From Fagopyrum homotropicum (lineage: Eukaryota > Streptophyta > Magnoliopsida > Caryophyllales > Polygonaceae): DNA of 64,000 nucleotides. Where the stretch lies: contig BSWB01000003.1 in the NCBI GenBank assembly GCA_033239125.1, positions 36,223,001-36,287,000 on the forward strand. The letters are read 5' to 3'. The position numbers and the translations under genes were made by a program. The notes under the pieces were generated by a model. The model did no database searches. It saw nothing but the letters and a program-made list of their open reading frames with translations, and was not told the DNA's origin. This document shows positions 1 to 10,925 of the stretch, in pieces; position 1 is the first letter of the stretch; every line of letters starts with the position of its first letter.

Positions 1-1318
1 TGGAAGCGGGAGGGTTCAAGGCTCCATCCGGGTTAGAGTAAGAAAATCCGGGATGGTTGTGGTTGGGCCGGTAATTGTTGAATTGCCGGTTGTTGTTGAA
101 GTTCCTTGAGCCTTGATAATTGTTGTTGTAGTTGCCCCTTCCCATGTAATTCACATCCTCCTCCTTGGAAGACAAATTGGCTTGTGGAAGTACTTGAGGA
201 GTTGCTTGATTCTTCAAAGTTGTAGCACACAACTCCCTCAAGGACTTCAATTCATTGTTGATGGCGTCAAGCTTGAAATTGCTCATGGTGACCTCACTCA
301 CCTCATATGCTCCCGCCTTTCTCCCTTCACTCTTCCTATGGGAGTATTTCTCAATCACTAGAGCTTGCTTCTCCACAAACTCTCAAGCTTCATCTACATT
401 CTTCTCCATGAAAGTCCCACCAGAAAGAGATTGGAGCTTGAATTGGCTATCTTCATCAAGTCCTTTGAAGTAGATCTCCAATAGCTCAATTTTCGGTATG
501 CCATGGTGCGGACAATCTAGGAGAAGATCTTTGAATCTCTCCCAAGACTTGAACAAACTCTCTCTATCCTTCATCACGAAGGCATTGATCTTCCCTCTTA
601 ACTCGGTAGTCTTGGAAGGTGGGAAGAACTTAGTCAAAAACTCGGTTGTCATCTCCTCCCAAGTACCAACTCGCCCTTGTGGAATAGATTGATACCAAGC
701 TAAGGCTTTATCCTTAAGAGAGAAGGAGAAAGCCCTAAGCTTATGGTTGTTGCTCTCCAATCTTGGCGGTCTAAGAGTCTCCATCAAGATTTCATAATTC
801 ATCAAGTGTTGATGAGGAGACTCTCCTTCCATCCCTCCAAATTGATTATGCCGGATCATTTGTAGAACTTGAGGGCGGAGCTCATAGTTGTGGGTAGCGG
901 GATCTCCTAAGTTCACACCCGGACGGTGTGCTCTTTGTGCCGGATCTATACGTCTCCCTAGGGTTTGTGGCTCTTCAATGGCAATGGGCTCAACCCTAAC
1001 ATTAACCGCCGGCTGCGGTTGTATCACCGGTGGTGGAGGAGGTGGAGGTTGTTGACGATTAAGCTCTCCTTGAACAAGGGCTTGCCTAATCTCATCAATC
1101 TCCCTCCTAGTTGCCTCTTGCCTCTCATTGGCAAGTCTCCTTTCTTCCTCCAAGAGCTCATCTCTTAGCCTAATTTGCTCTAAAGCCTCATCCAATTCAG
1201 CTTGGAGGTTTCTTCCGGCCATCTCCTTCTCTTTTCGAATGCTCTTTGATCTTGATCTAAGGATTTTCTCCGGTTCGGGATCGAATGGAGCTAAATCCTT
1301 TCCACGAGATCTTCGCAT
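1..1318 (-). pseudogene. Athila-type Ty3 retrotransposon gag, one in-frame stop, runs off the left edge
   Basis: Reading leftward from an ATG at 1316-1318 (MRRSRGKDLAPFDPEPE) the frame is open to 386, meets a single TGA at 383-385, and is open again to the window edge. The part before the stop holds a coiled, Glu/Arg-rich N-terminus and a retrotransposon gag core (KDKALAWYQSIP, FLTKFFPPSKT). After the stop come a helical segment and an Asn-rich tail (NYMGRGNYNNNYQG), as in Athila-group Gag. Gag would form the cytoplasmic virus-like particle that packages element RNA. The single stop and otherwise clean frame suggest a fairly young but inactive copy. It lies just downstream of a primer-binding site and LTR on the same strand. 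Pol lies outside the window. Confidence 0.85.
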
Positions 1319-1435
1319 ACACCTAAAGAGTAAGAAATGTCCTGAAAAGTAAAGACACAAACCAAAGAGAGATCAAAAGCAACAAGAAAGATCTACACTA
1401 TAAACAATAACAAAATAGACTCGATCTAGACCTAG

Positions 1436-1453
1436 TCCCCGGCAACGGCGCCA
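1436..1453 (-). other. Primer-binding site (tRNA-Asp type) of the left Athila-like element
   Basis: On the - strand this reads TGGCGCCGTTGCCGGGGA, the primer-binding sequence typical of Athila/Tat Ty3 elements (complementary to the 3' end of tRNA-Asp). It sits 6 bases after the LTR end and about 120 bases before the gag start. Confidence 0.85.
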
Positions 1454-1459
1454 AAAACT

Positions 1460-3285
1460 TGTTACGCTAAGAACGTGTGCACGCAATAAGCCTTAAATTT
1501 ATACTCGTTATATTTCTCCTAACTCCTAGCGCACCCGCAGTGTACGGGACGTTCGTAGTATGGATAGTATTCCGAGGTCGAACACAAAGACTAAGGTGAG
1601 ATTGATTCGGTTTATGATTTAGTTTAGTGAAGATCTAGGTTAAGAAAAGAGAGAAATAAAGAAATGAAAATCTCAATTGTTTTTGGTTGGTTTTTAGGTG
1701 ATCAATCAAGGATCACAATTCATGCAAAAGTAAGCAATCAACTAAGCTAACGAATCAACACAAAGAAACAAGCTAAACACGAGATATGAATCAAAAGAGA
1801 GAAATGGATTCTAGGGGTTGGGAATTCCGATTATGGCATAGGACTCAAGCTATCTAATCATTCCTCGGATGATCTATGATATGTCGGGAGTAAGTGCTCT
1901 AGAGTGGGATCAATCACCGGGTAAGTCTCATGGTCCACTAATCCATTCCTAAGATCTCATTACCGGGTAAGTCTCTAAGAACCTAAGGATTGGAATTCTA
2001 CACAAACCGGATTGTTGCCTAGAGGTCTAACCTATCCTTACCGGGTAAGTCTCGGAAAGGGAAGTTCTAAGCAACTATCCTAGCACACTTAGTCCAATGG
2101 CGGCTTGTGAGGCTCACCACTACCTAGGGTTGTAATCTTCGAAATCTAAGGGTAAGAATCACCGGGTAGGTCTCTTCTAACACTTTGTAGCTAACACTAG
2201 GTCACCCTAGGTTAGATTAACTCAACAAACACTTAGGATTTCAACATTCTAACAATCTAAAGCTAGATTCATCGGGTCAGGGAGAATCACGGGCTGTTCT
2301 ACACATCCACGGCCGTGGAATGGGAAGATCCACCCGTGGACTTCAACAGAGAGTTCGTTCTTGTAAGTTACTCATCCAAAGGTAAATCTAAGTGCATCCT
2401 ATCATAGTCCTAGCCACAATCATCCTTTCCTTACCCTAGAACCACATCTATTTAGCCTAAAACATTCATAATAGAAATCGAATCATTCAAACATAAAATC
2501 ATGGCATCCATTTGCAAGATAATGAAAAGAAGGAGATGAACAAGTGAACTAAAACAAATCCAAGCCGAAAATGGAATTAGAAAGACTCACAACCCTTCTT
2601 AAAGAAGGTTCAAATGGTTCATACAACTCTTAGAAATGGAATCCGAAATTCTTCACTACAAAAGCTCTCTAGTCTATCAATGGTGTGCTCTTCTTCTTCT
2701 CCAATGAAGCTCTTCTCCAATGGTAGCTTCCTCCTCCCTCCTTCTTCCCAACAATCTTCTTGTTGAGAGAATATTTTTGTTAGAGAGTAGTGGATAATGG
2801 AGAGCTGCTCCAAGATGCTTTTCTCAGCCAATGAAGGACCACTTTTATAACAAATTTTGCATGAGCTGGCCATGAGAGTCGTGGCACAGCTGTCACAAGA
2901 ATCTGGCAAAATCCACGGGTGGAATCACGGCCGTGATCTAGCAGTAAACCGTGATTTGCTCCAGAAACTTCACCTTGGATCATTAAGTTGTGATTTGGTG
3001 CATGGCTTGTGTTGGCAAGGTTCCATGAGTCTCCTTTGGCCTCTAGTTTGCATCCTAATGAGTCCGAGGGTGTGTCATCTCGAGGATTGATTCTCGAATG
3101 CATCGGTTTAGCTCCTAAATCTCCCAAAATACCTATAAAACAAGCACAAGTCCGTGTAGACGTCTATCTCGACAAAATACATGAATTGAGTGCAAAACGT
3201 CGTGAACTAATGCTAAACCATGCATAAATGAGTGAGAAATCTATCTAAATGACTACCTAAACCTAAGTCATAAATCGTGTTATCA
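1460..3285 (-). repeat. 5' LTR of the left Athila-like element
   Basis: On the - strand the LTR starts TGATAACACG (an alternative start lies 3 bases out, at 3288) and ends GCGTAACA at 1460, next to the primer-binding site. Four copies of a CCGGGTAAGTCTC-like motif lie between about 1915 and 2175. Two near-palindromes, CCACGGCCGTGG (2307-2318) and ATCACGGCCGTGAT (2924-2937), are also present. The short ORFs inside (for example 2619-3127) show no recognisable protein. The other LTR is outside the window, so the target-site duplication cannot be checked. Confidence 0.75.
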
Positions 3286-3288
3286 TCA

Positions 3289-4290
3289 CACACATTAGCA
3301 GCGCCGGCCGTTGGAAGCAGACAACAGAAATTGTTCTTCAACCGTCAAAAGTCGGTTACCGGCAACGAAGACAAACTTATTGCAAACAGTGAGTACACAG
3401 CCGGCGTTCGATGTGAAACCCGACCTTAAAATTGGAAATAAAACAATCTGCCGACCAATATGTTGTTGTGGATGATGGTTCCTGCCTGAATAATGCCGAA
3501 ATTATCGTTCGAAAACTCTCATGAACGATATAATGGGAACACGGTGAAGGAGATATTCTGCAGCTAACTGTTTCTATGAATATCGTTAATGACTTTTAGT
3601 TTTTCTTAATTATATTGAAAATAGGTTGATTAATTAGGAAAGAGAATATGGTTAATTTTGGAAGGATATTGGATTATTAATTATTTTATCTTTTTTACAC
3701 AAGTTATAGGGACCTAGTTTATCTACATAGATACGCAATTGCCTATATTATCTTCATTGATTCAATTGGTGCCTACATGTCAATTTTTCTCACATTTTTA
3801 AGTAGAACAAATGTTGAAGTAACTGCTACAAAAGGTGTGAAGCTAACTTCGTCACAAAATTTGCATATATGTTCCAACCAGAGTAGCCAAGTGGATAAAA
3901 TGTTCGGGTAAAGTGTATTTTATTGTTGTGTGTTGCCTTATGATAATTTTTTCGTTAATCGAAACATATTCTTTTCCAACTACATCATTAAGCCTTGTAC
4001 CTTGGAATCTTAGATTGCCCTACCATCACCGACTTTTAGTCTCGTAACTTGCGAGATGTGTGGAATGTCCCAAATCTAATATATGATATCATGTGAACCT
4101 AACATATAAGTTCTAGGATTATTCTTTGTATTGCCAATAGATTTTAGGATGAAATCCCTTCCACGTCTTAGACCCGCCGGATATAAATAATTAATATAAC
4201 TTTAGATGTGTTATCTTGGGTGGTTAGGCCTTTTAACCATGTCATTTGCTTCTAATTTTGGCATAGCTTTGAGATTAACCTTTTAGAACT
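3289..4290. other. Intergenic, no gene seen
   Basis: Flank of the LTR element followed by moderately AT-rich sequence. No long ORF, splice-framed exon or clear transposon end was found. A short stretch near 3880-3910 (AGAGTAGCCAAGTGG) vaguely recalls the start of a tRNA gene but no full cloverleaf follows. Confidence 0.5.
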
Positions 4291-4293
4291 TGC

Positions 4294-4975
4294 ATGGGTG
4301 AAGATAGAGTCACTTATTATAGTTTTTTCTTTAATGCATATGATATTATGTATCCTCGTCAATATCGTTCAATCCTTCAATATCGGTTGTATGTTCCTAT
4401 GTTTAGTGGTTTTTCTACTTGTCCTAGTTGTGAGTCATGCAAAACGGACCCTTTCGGTGATCATGCTGACATGCTCTCCATTGTAGTCGTGATATTGAAA
4501 CTAAACATAGACACAACATGGTCCGCGATGTTCTCATTGACATTTGTTACACGGTGCGGTGGTTGTTCAAAAGGAGGCTCATACTAGCATGAACAACGCT
4601 GGGGTTGAGATGAGGCCAGGATGGGACAAAGGTAGGGACACATGTATCGATGTTAATTGTGACTCTCCCTTCACTATGAATGCCAACAATTCGTTCATAC
4701 CGGGTAATGTCATTTATCAAGCTACTTTGAGGAGGAAGAAGAAGAAGAAATATTTGGAGATTTGTTCCGTCAAGGGATATGACTTCATGTCATTTGCTTT
4801 CTCCACATTTGGGGAGCTTAGAAGCGAGGCTATTGTCTTTCTCAAGAGGTCAACCAAGTTACCAAGAGTCATGAAAATAGATCTAAATGTTGTAATTTTA
4901 TTTTTTAGAGAGTTAATTTTACTATACAAAAAGGTATGAGGCTCAATTTGTTACAAGACTCCCAACCAAATTTGT
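4294..4975 (+). pseudogene. Broken copy of a repetitive plant ORF with a zinc-finger-like and restriction-like-nuclease-like region
   Basis: Two overlapping frames give one conserved product: RSILQYRLYVPMF, then CPSCESCKTDPFGDHADM, then HNMVRDVLIDICY. A frameshift near 4550 follows, then GAVVVQKEAHTSMNN, WDKGRDTCIDVNCDSPFTM, FMSFAFSTFGEL, and a TGA at 4936-4938 with recognisable C-terminal sequence (SICYKTPNQI) after it. I recall this architecture (CxxC...GDHA, then D..CxDV..SP) from repeated hypothetical or reverse-transcriptase-associated proteins in many eudicots. The order of a Cys/His knuckle followed by an acidic DxCxD-like block resembles the restriction-like endonuclease of early-branching LINEs, but that link is inference. 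No reverse transcriptase domain is seen upstream. Confidence 0.55.
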
Positions 4976-5129
4976 ATAATTTTTGACATTATTTTAGTAA
5001 TGAATTCTTATAAATAGTGAAATAAAAAAACCTGACAATCAACTTTTTTATTTTTTGGTTTTTGACATTTTAGTTAAAATAAAATAAATTATTTATTAAA
5101 ACCAAAAAAAAATTTATTTATTTGTACCC

Positions 5130-5390
5130 AATAGTTATGGATTGTTGTCAACTATTATTGATTATACATTTATGATTGTCAACGATTGTTGATAATACAA
5201 TTATAAATTGTCGATAGTACAATTACGATTGTCAACGGTGCTATTATGGACTGTCAATTGTTATTGATGATACAATTATGGAATATCAACGTTTGTTGAC
5301 TGTGCATTATTGATCATCAATCAATAATTGTTGACAATAAATGTATGGGCCGTCAAGGGTCATTGACGGTACAATTACGAATGACCAACA
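5130..5390. repeat. Degenerate short repeats of ATTGTCAAC / GTTGACAAT
   Basis: About ten variants of a 9-11 base word (ATTGTCAACG, GTTGATAATACAATTA, GTTGACAAT) occur in both orientations within 260 bases, spaced about 20-30 bases apart. Many pairs could fold into small hairpins. The stretch is flanked by featureless AT-rich DNA. No gene was found between 4976 and 6018; the 91-codon - strand ORF at 5784-6059 has no recognisable features. Confidence 0.6.
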
Positions 5391-6018
5391 AAAATTTGCA
5401 AAAATAATTCAAATTTGTTTATTTTTTAAAATTAAATATTCAAAAATCAAAAGATAAAAAAATTTGGTTATAAGATTTTCCATTTCACTAACTCCGACAC
5501 TATTATTGACATATTGTACCAACTTATTCCTATTATGTAATACTTGAAATGTCTCATTTATTTATATAAATATTTCAATCCTTTTTCATATTAAACAATA
5601 CTTCTACATCAATCATTATTGTTTCCCTTGTCAATATATTTTTATGATTGTTGCAATCTATTCAAAAAATTTTGACATCTCTATCGTATCAGAAACATTT
5701 ATTATCTGATTAGGTTTTTATATAAAAAAAAAAACAATTGATTAGGTTTATTTTTATGTAAATTACAAACTCAATTACAAAAATTACCCATAATAGATAA
5801 AATTATGGAAAATCATCCATAATGAGGGGATTTCTTCAAATAACCCACATATCTCTCTTTCATAATTCATTCTATGTATGTTTGACAAATAAAAACATAA
5901 ATTTAAATAATTTTTTCTTAGAAAATTAATTTGATTGAGACACGTGTTTATTAGTAATTTTTCTGTAATTTCATATTTTATACGATTTTCTGGAAAAAAA
6001 TCTAATGCAAGATGTAAA

Positions 6019-6343
6019 TAGGGGTAATACGAGCCGAACGAGTCGAGCCTGAATTTCATACTAGTTTTAAAACATGTTTATATTCGGCGTGTTTAGGAAA
6101 TGAACGAGCTCGAGCAGAGTTTTTGAGGAGTCGAGTCCGAACCAAATCCGAGTAACTTGGCTAAAATAATGTCGTATAGTGTTGAGTCGGACTTTATTCG
6201 AACGAGCCAGATCTAAATTTTATATGAGCTTTAATATATGTTTATATTCGACTCGTTTAAAAAATAAACGAGCTCGAACCCAATTTTTAACGAGCCGGAC
6301 GCGAGCGAGTAACTTGTATTTTGTATAGTAATATTATAGCCTA
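6019..6343. mobile_element. hAT-like MITE, GAGCCGAGC family, copy 1
   Basis: The left end TAGGGGTAATACGAG pairs imperfectly with the right end (reverse complement TAGGCTATAATATTA). Flanks GATGTAAA (6011-6018) and GATGTACG (6344-6351) agree at 6 of 8 positions, as expected for an aged 8-bp hAT target duplication. The interior repeats words such as GAACGAGC and GAGCTCGAG. Related copies are at 10569-10925 and 25002-25293. This copy ends 157 bp before the start codon of the cupin gene, so it lies in that gene's proximal promoter. Confidence 0.6.
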
Positions 6344-6499
6344 GATGTACGGATGGTTTTGTGTAATTTGTAAAGATGAAATGTTATCATGATCCTCCGT
6401 CAATCTGGTGGTCCGAGTGGAAACAGTTAAGTACCGACCAGACCATCTGAAAGAGGAGATTTTCGAGAGGGAAGGTTGGGAGCTTGCGATGAACCAAAA

Positions 6500-7885
6500 A
6501 TGGTAAACCCTAGAAGAAGTTCATTTGGAAGTGTGGGCGGTCAAAGCTTAGAGAATCCGTTTCAAACCCAGTCTTCGTCTTTCTCTTGGTCTTCTCTCTT
6601 ACCCTTGTTGAAGAAGCCACATGCATTCCCTTTCCTTCTCTCGATTCTCCTTTTCCTCGCATGGGTCTCTCTAAGAATCCAGTACTCTTATTCTCACCTC
6701 TCTCCAACCTCAACTGTTCCCCAGAAATGGAGCAAAGAAGACGATCTAAATGCCAATTTGGTCAGATTGTTGCCTTCCCAGGTCTCAAAAGACAAAAGAG
6801 GTTGGCTGCTTAACCCTGTTGATGCTGCCCTTGCAGCCGGACTTACTGGTAATCTCTAATTTATAGTGCGTGTCTGAATTAGTTTTTTTTGTTCTTTTGG
6901 TTTTGTGCTGAAATATGAATGGATTTGAAATTGTTTGAGGTTAGGTGGAGCTGTCAACTGCGTTTCTGTTCATGTTGGTGAAATCAGGCCTGGTGGTATC
7001 AGGGGGAATCACAGGCACTACACTTGTAATGAGACGTTTATCATATGGGGTGCCATAACCAAATTTAGGGTTTGTTCGTTTTCTCTTGTGCTATAATCAG
7101 ATTTTGTCTTCGATTATGATTCTTATGTGATTAATATGATGATCTCTTCCGCTTCTTACAGGATGATCTTCCTTATGCTGCAACTACTTCAAATTTTAAT
7201 TTATTGAAATCAATGAACAACAGTCTATTTAGTGCAAGTGGGAACGTGAAACTTCTAGTGTGTTATAAAGAATCTCACGGACTAGAAATTTCTGGTGTTT
7301 TTCATTTAGACCATCCTTATCCTTCACAACTCTAGTGTTTCGGCTTTTCTAGTTTGTAGGTGTCCATGAGAGCTACTTATTGACACCATAACCTCTAGAT
7401 TGTGAAGAGATAGCTCATCCAATTAGGGGAATAAAGTGAAAGGCAATCTAAGTTTATGTTGTATGGGGTTATGATTCTTCTGGCATGTCTGTTGACTAGG
7501 TGTGCTTGTCAAATAGTGTAAATTAGTAATCTGAAGTGTCTGTTGTCTGAGATCTGTTGTAAGCTTGTTATAACATTATAAGTATATGTTTTGAATTACA
7601 TATCATTAGCTTGTTAGGAGATTTTTGTTTTTCTTGTTTACTATCTCAAACTTGGTTGATCACATTGGATTGCAGTGGGAGAACAGTCAAGTGGAAGGCA
7701 AGGGTTATGGTGAAGTAACTGTGAACGGAGATGAAATTGCTATTGCTGCCAGCCCTAGTGGAACAGCACACGCTTTGGTGAATCTGGATCCAGTAAGAAC
7801 TACATATTTTATAGGGTGCCAAGATAGCATTGTAAATAACAATAATACCTCAGTGACTGTCTATAATGTTTGGAAGGATCTATAG
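6500..7885 (+). CDS. Membrane-anchored RmlC-like cupin protein (3 exons, 227 aa)
   Basis: Exons 6500-6848, 6945-7069 and 7676-7885 join in frame with GT/AG introns (phases 1 and 0) to give 227 residues. The ATG at 6500 is the first in the frame; an upstream non-ATG extension is possible but unsupported. Residues about 42-60 (FPFLLSILLFLAWVSL) form one transmembrane helix after a Ser-rich, basic N-terminus, so a type II membrane protein is likely. The C-terminal half is a single cupin barrel. Motif 1 is GNHRHYTCNETFIIWG, which has the HxH...E...G metal-ligand pattern. Motif 2 is PSGTAHALVN, which fits PxGxxHxxxN. All usual metal ligands are kept, so it may bind a metal, but no substrate can be assigned. 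Exon 2 spans motif 1 and exon 3 carries motif 2. An alternative acceptor near 7161 would add stop-prone sequence and is not favoured. Confidence 0.88.
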
Positions 7886-9190
7886 TTCTTAAGACGCCTC
7901 TTCTCTTTGTTCATTTGCGTACATCTGTGAGCTTCTGATTGACTAAAGATGTAGTTATTTGATAGTTGGCTTTTCATGATTCATGTACAATTTGGTTGCA
8001 GTTAATCCAATTTTTTTTGTTGCTGTACTTACGTCTCTTGATTGAATGCTAAGCAAAGTTATATCAATGAAACTTTTGAACATATTATCATTATACAAGA
8101 AGTAAATTAGCTTATCTATTGCTGCCCCACAAACAGATCGTTCATCCCTGCCAAAATACTGTATACATCCAACTCTTGTTAGTCTTACCTCTTGAATGAA
8201 TTTGTGCTATGGTAGGGACTTATGTAGCCTTCTATGGGCTGATTTACTGCTTGATCACCTTTTTGTTAGAATTGGAGTTTACTTGCTCCTTTCAATAATT
8301 CTTTGCATCATCAATGTAGAAAACTGGTCGATGATGATGCTAGTTTAGGAGCTGAGTTACACTTTTAGTGCCTTTTTGGTTGAAAATGTGGAAACTAACG
8401 GGAAAAGGAATTTCCAATGGATTCTTGCAATTATTTTGTGAGTCTAGAGGAGAGTGTGCTTGAATGATTCCTTAAATTTTGAAAGACCTCCAATACGGGA
8501 AATGAAATGAAATGGAGGGAGTTATACTTTTTGTATGGAAAGTGAAAGAGCATGAGTTGGAATCGAACTTCTGATTAATAAATAATAATCCATAAACTAT
8601 AGGTAGACAAGACTTATCTCCTTTCCCATAAATTTCAACTGGCCATTACTTTATGCTTTCAATAATGTCCCATGTAGAAATGGTCATTTTTACACCTTTA
8701 GGAGAACTTGTACTCTTCAGAAACTGCCTTCACAAGTAATTTCAGACTCCCAAGGGGTTTGTTTTCTGTTTTCTAAATTATTTCCATAATATTTGGCTTA
8801 GGGATTCTCTTGGATGATAAGGGAAGCTTTTAAATTGCTACATTGTTATTCTTTGCTCAGAAGCCATACTATATTAGTTGTAAGCCAAGAAAGCTACCAA
8901 AATTAAAACAAAGAGAACAAGAAATACAACCAATAAGGAATTTGTGGGCAAGTTGTCTCAGGGAACCCTGACAAAGCTTCCTTCAGTTTCCTATAACTTG
9001 TTTATTTTAGATACTTGGGTTATCTTACAAGTTAGAAAGTTACAAGATGTCCTATTAAGCATTTTGGGAATTGTTCAACAGTAGACATAACTGCTGGAAT
9101 GAATCTAAAGATAGAAACTCCTGAACAGAATTCATTATTTTCTTAAATATGTTAATTAATGGAGTATACCAGTTCCGAAGCATGAAGCAG
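7886..9190. other. Intergenic between the cupin and metacaspase genes, nothing recognised
   Basis: Holds the cupin 3' flank and the metacaspase 5' flank. No ORF with a domain, no RNA gene and no clear transposon ends were seen. Confidence 0.5.
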
Positions 9191-9201
9191 TAGCTGATGC
9201 A

Positions 9202-9209
9202 CTATAAAA
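9202..9209 (+). promoter_or_regulatory. Probable TATA box of the metacaspase gene
   Basis: CTATAAAA lies about 68 bases upstream of the ATG at 9270 in an otherwise non-repetitive stretch. The position fits a short 5' UTR. No transcript evidence is available. Confidence 0.5.
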
Positions 9210-9269
9210 ATGAATCATACCATAAGGGAGGATATGAGCTAGAAGTTAGAACTGTTGTTAAACATTGAA

Positions 9270-10372
9270 ATGGGAGAACACAAGAGAAGAGCTGTCTTGG
9301 TGGGCTGTATCTATCCAAACACCCATTATGAACTACATGGATGCATCAATGACGTGCTTGCCATGCGAGAGACTCTCAAAGAAAGATTCAGGTTTGAACC
9401 GGCTCAGATTGAGCTCTTGACAGACGCTCCTGACTCGACAGTCAAGCCAACAGGGGCTAACATCAAGGCAGCTCTGAGCCAAATGATTCAACAGGCTGAG
9501 CCTGGGGATGTGCTATTCTTTCACTACAGTGGGCATGGCACCATGATCCCTTCCAAGAATGGACATCCCCACAAGCAAGATGAGGCCATTGTGCCCTCCG
9601 ATTTCAACCTGATAACTGGTTCGTATAACATCTGCCCCTTTTTTCATTTGTTTATGTTCGGAAAACATGAATTTCTGTATCTAGGATCCTGTTATCCCAA
9701 CAATTATTCAGTTGAAAACTTCATATGCTGGGTTTGGCGGCTTAATGATGATCTAGGCCATGAACTGACCTTAAATGAACTGCAGATATGGATTTCCGGG
9801 TATTGGTCAACAAGTTGCCCGAAGGAGCAACATTCACTTTCCTTTCCGATTCATGCCACAGTGGCGGCCTAATAGACAAGGAGAAGGAACAGATTGGACC
9901 AATTGCAACCTCTTCCGAGCACAACTCCAATCCGGCTCACCACCAATCAAAATACATTCCATTTGAGTTGGTATTTGGCCACCTCTCCACAATAAGTGGT
10001 ATTGACTCTGAAGATATTGGGGGCCACCTGGTTGCTTGTTTTGGAGACAAGGTGAGTCTGAAGTTTCAACAGTCCAATTTAGAGCTAAAGGCAGCTGAGA
10101 AGATCCACCCCGACTCGGGGATACTGCTTAGTGGGTGCCAGACTAACGAATTGTCTGCAGATTTGCCAGCTGAACAAGGTAAGAATTCTAAGGCATGTGG
10201 AGCTTTTAGTGATGCAGTGGAGAGGGTACTTAGGGATAATAAAGGGCCGGTTAGTAACCGGGATCTGGTTGTGAAGGCTAGGGCAGTTCTGAAGGGTGAA
10301 GGCTTAATGAACCAGCACCCTTGCTTGTATTGCAGTGACCAGAACGTAGACGCCCCCTTCCTACTAGGATGA
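9270..10372 (+). CDS. MC9: Type II metacaspase, MC9-like (2 exons, 311 aa)
   Basis: Exons 9270-9618 and 9786-10372 join through a phase-1 GT/AG intron to give 311 residues; the ATG opens MGEHKRRAVLVGC. The product is a Lys/Arg-specific cysteine protease of family C14, linked in plants to cell death and clearance in xylem and other tissues. The catalytic dyad is His89 in FFHYSGHGT and Cys140 in LSDSCHSGG. Cys25 (ELHGCINDVL) is the second conserved Cys near the p20 start. The linker between p20 and p10 is short, as in Arabidopsis MC9 rather than MC4-MC8. The p10 end carries DSGILLSGCQ and QHPCLYCSDQN, both typical of MC9. The expected self-cleavage region reads HHQSK-YIPFELV, so the P1 residue would be Lys172 where I recall Arg in Arabidopsis MC9. 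The frame is intact; the gene looks functional. Confidence 0.95.
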
Positions 10373-10493
10373 ACGCATATCGTTTATCGTGTCCGTTGCT
10401 TTATGTGATCTGAGTTCCACCTCTCGGGTGGATCTTCTATGATGTTATTGTTATTTTTGAGAATTCTTATCTTCCGATGCATATTAATAATGA

Positions 10494-10499
10494 AATAAA
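10494..10499 (+). terminator. Probable poly(A) signal of the metacaspase gene
   Basis: AATAAA occurs 122 bases after the stop codon, preceded by T-rich sequence typical of a plant far-upstream element. Confidence 0.5.
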
Positions 10500-10568
10500 G
10501 ATTTATCAAATTGGCGTAGAATGTAACTCTTTGTTCCTCCGAGTCATTTCGATCATTCAAGCTACAAC

Positions 10569-10925
10569 TGGGGTACAATACGAGCGGAGCATTGACATAT
10601 AAACAAGCCGAGCCCAAATTTTATACAAACTTTAAATGTTCATATTCATCTCGTTTAGAAAGTGAACGACCTCGAGCCGAGCTTTTGACGAGCCGATCCC
10701 AAATGAAGTCCGAGTTTTTGGCCGAACGAGTTGAGCATGTCACATTGACATGCTCAAGCTCGACTTGCTTGTTAATGAGTTGGGCTGAGCCGAATCTAAA
10801 TTTTATACAGAGCTTTAAAATGTGTTTATATTCGACTAGAATCAAAAGTTAACGACCTTGAACCGAGCTTTTGACGAGTCGAACGCGAGCCTATTCCGAA
10901 TATCTTATTTCATATTACAGCCCTA
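10569..10925. mobile_element. hAT-like MITE, GAGCCGAGC family, copy 2
   Basis: The left end TGGGGTACAATACGAG matches the reverse complement of the right end (TAGGGCTGTAATATGA) and the other family members. Flanking octamers GCTACAAC and GGTGCAAG agree at 5 of 8, consistent with an old duplication. The inside is rich in GAGCCGA, GAACGAG and CTTTTGACGAG words in both orientations. It lies between the metacaspase 3' end and the calmodulin promoter. Confidence 0.55.

Noticed and set aside
3880..3915. tRNA-like start AGAGTAGCCAAGTGG
   Set aside because: No B box or cloverleaf follows within 80 bases.
7161..7215. Extra exon of the cupin gene after TTCTTACAG
   Set aside because: No donor keeps the frame, and direct joining of 7069 to 7676 reconstructs a continuous cupin barrel between the two motifs.
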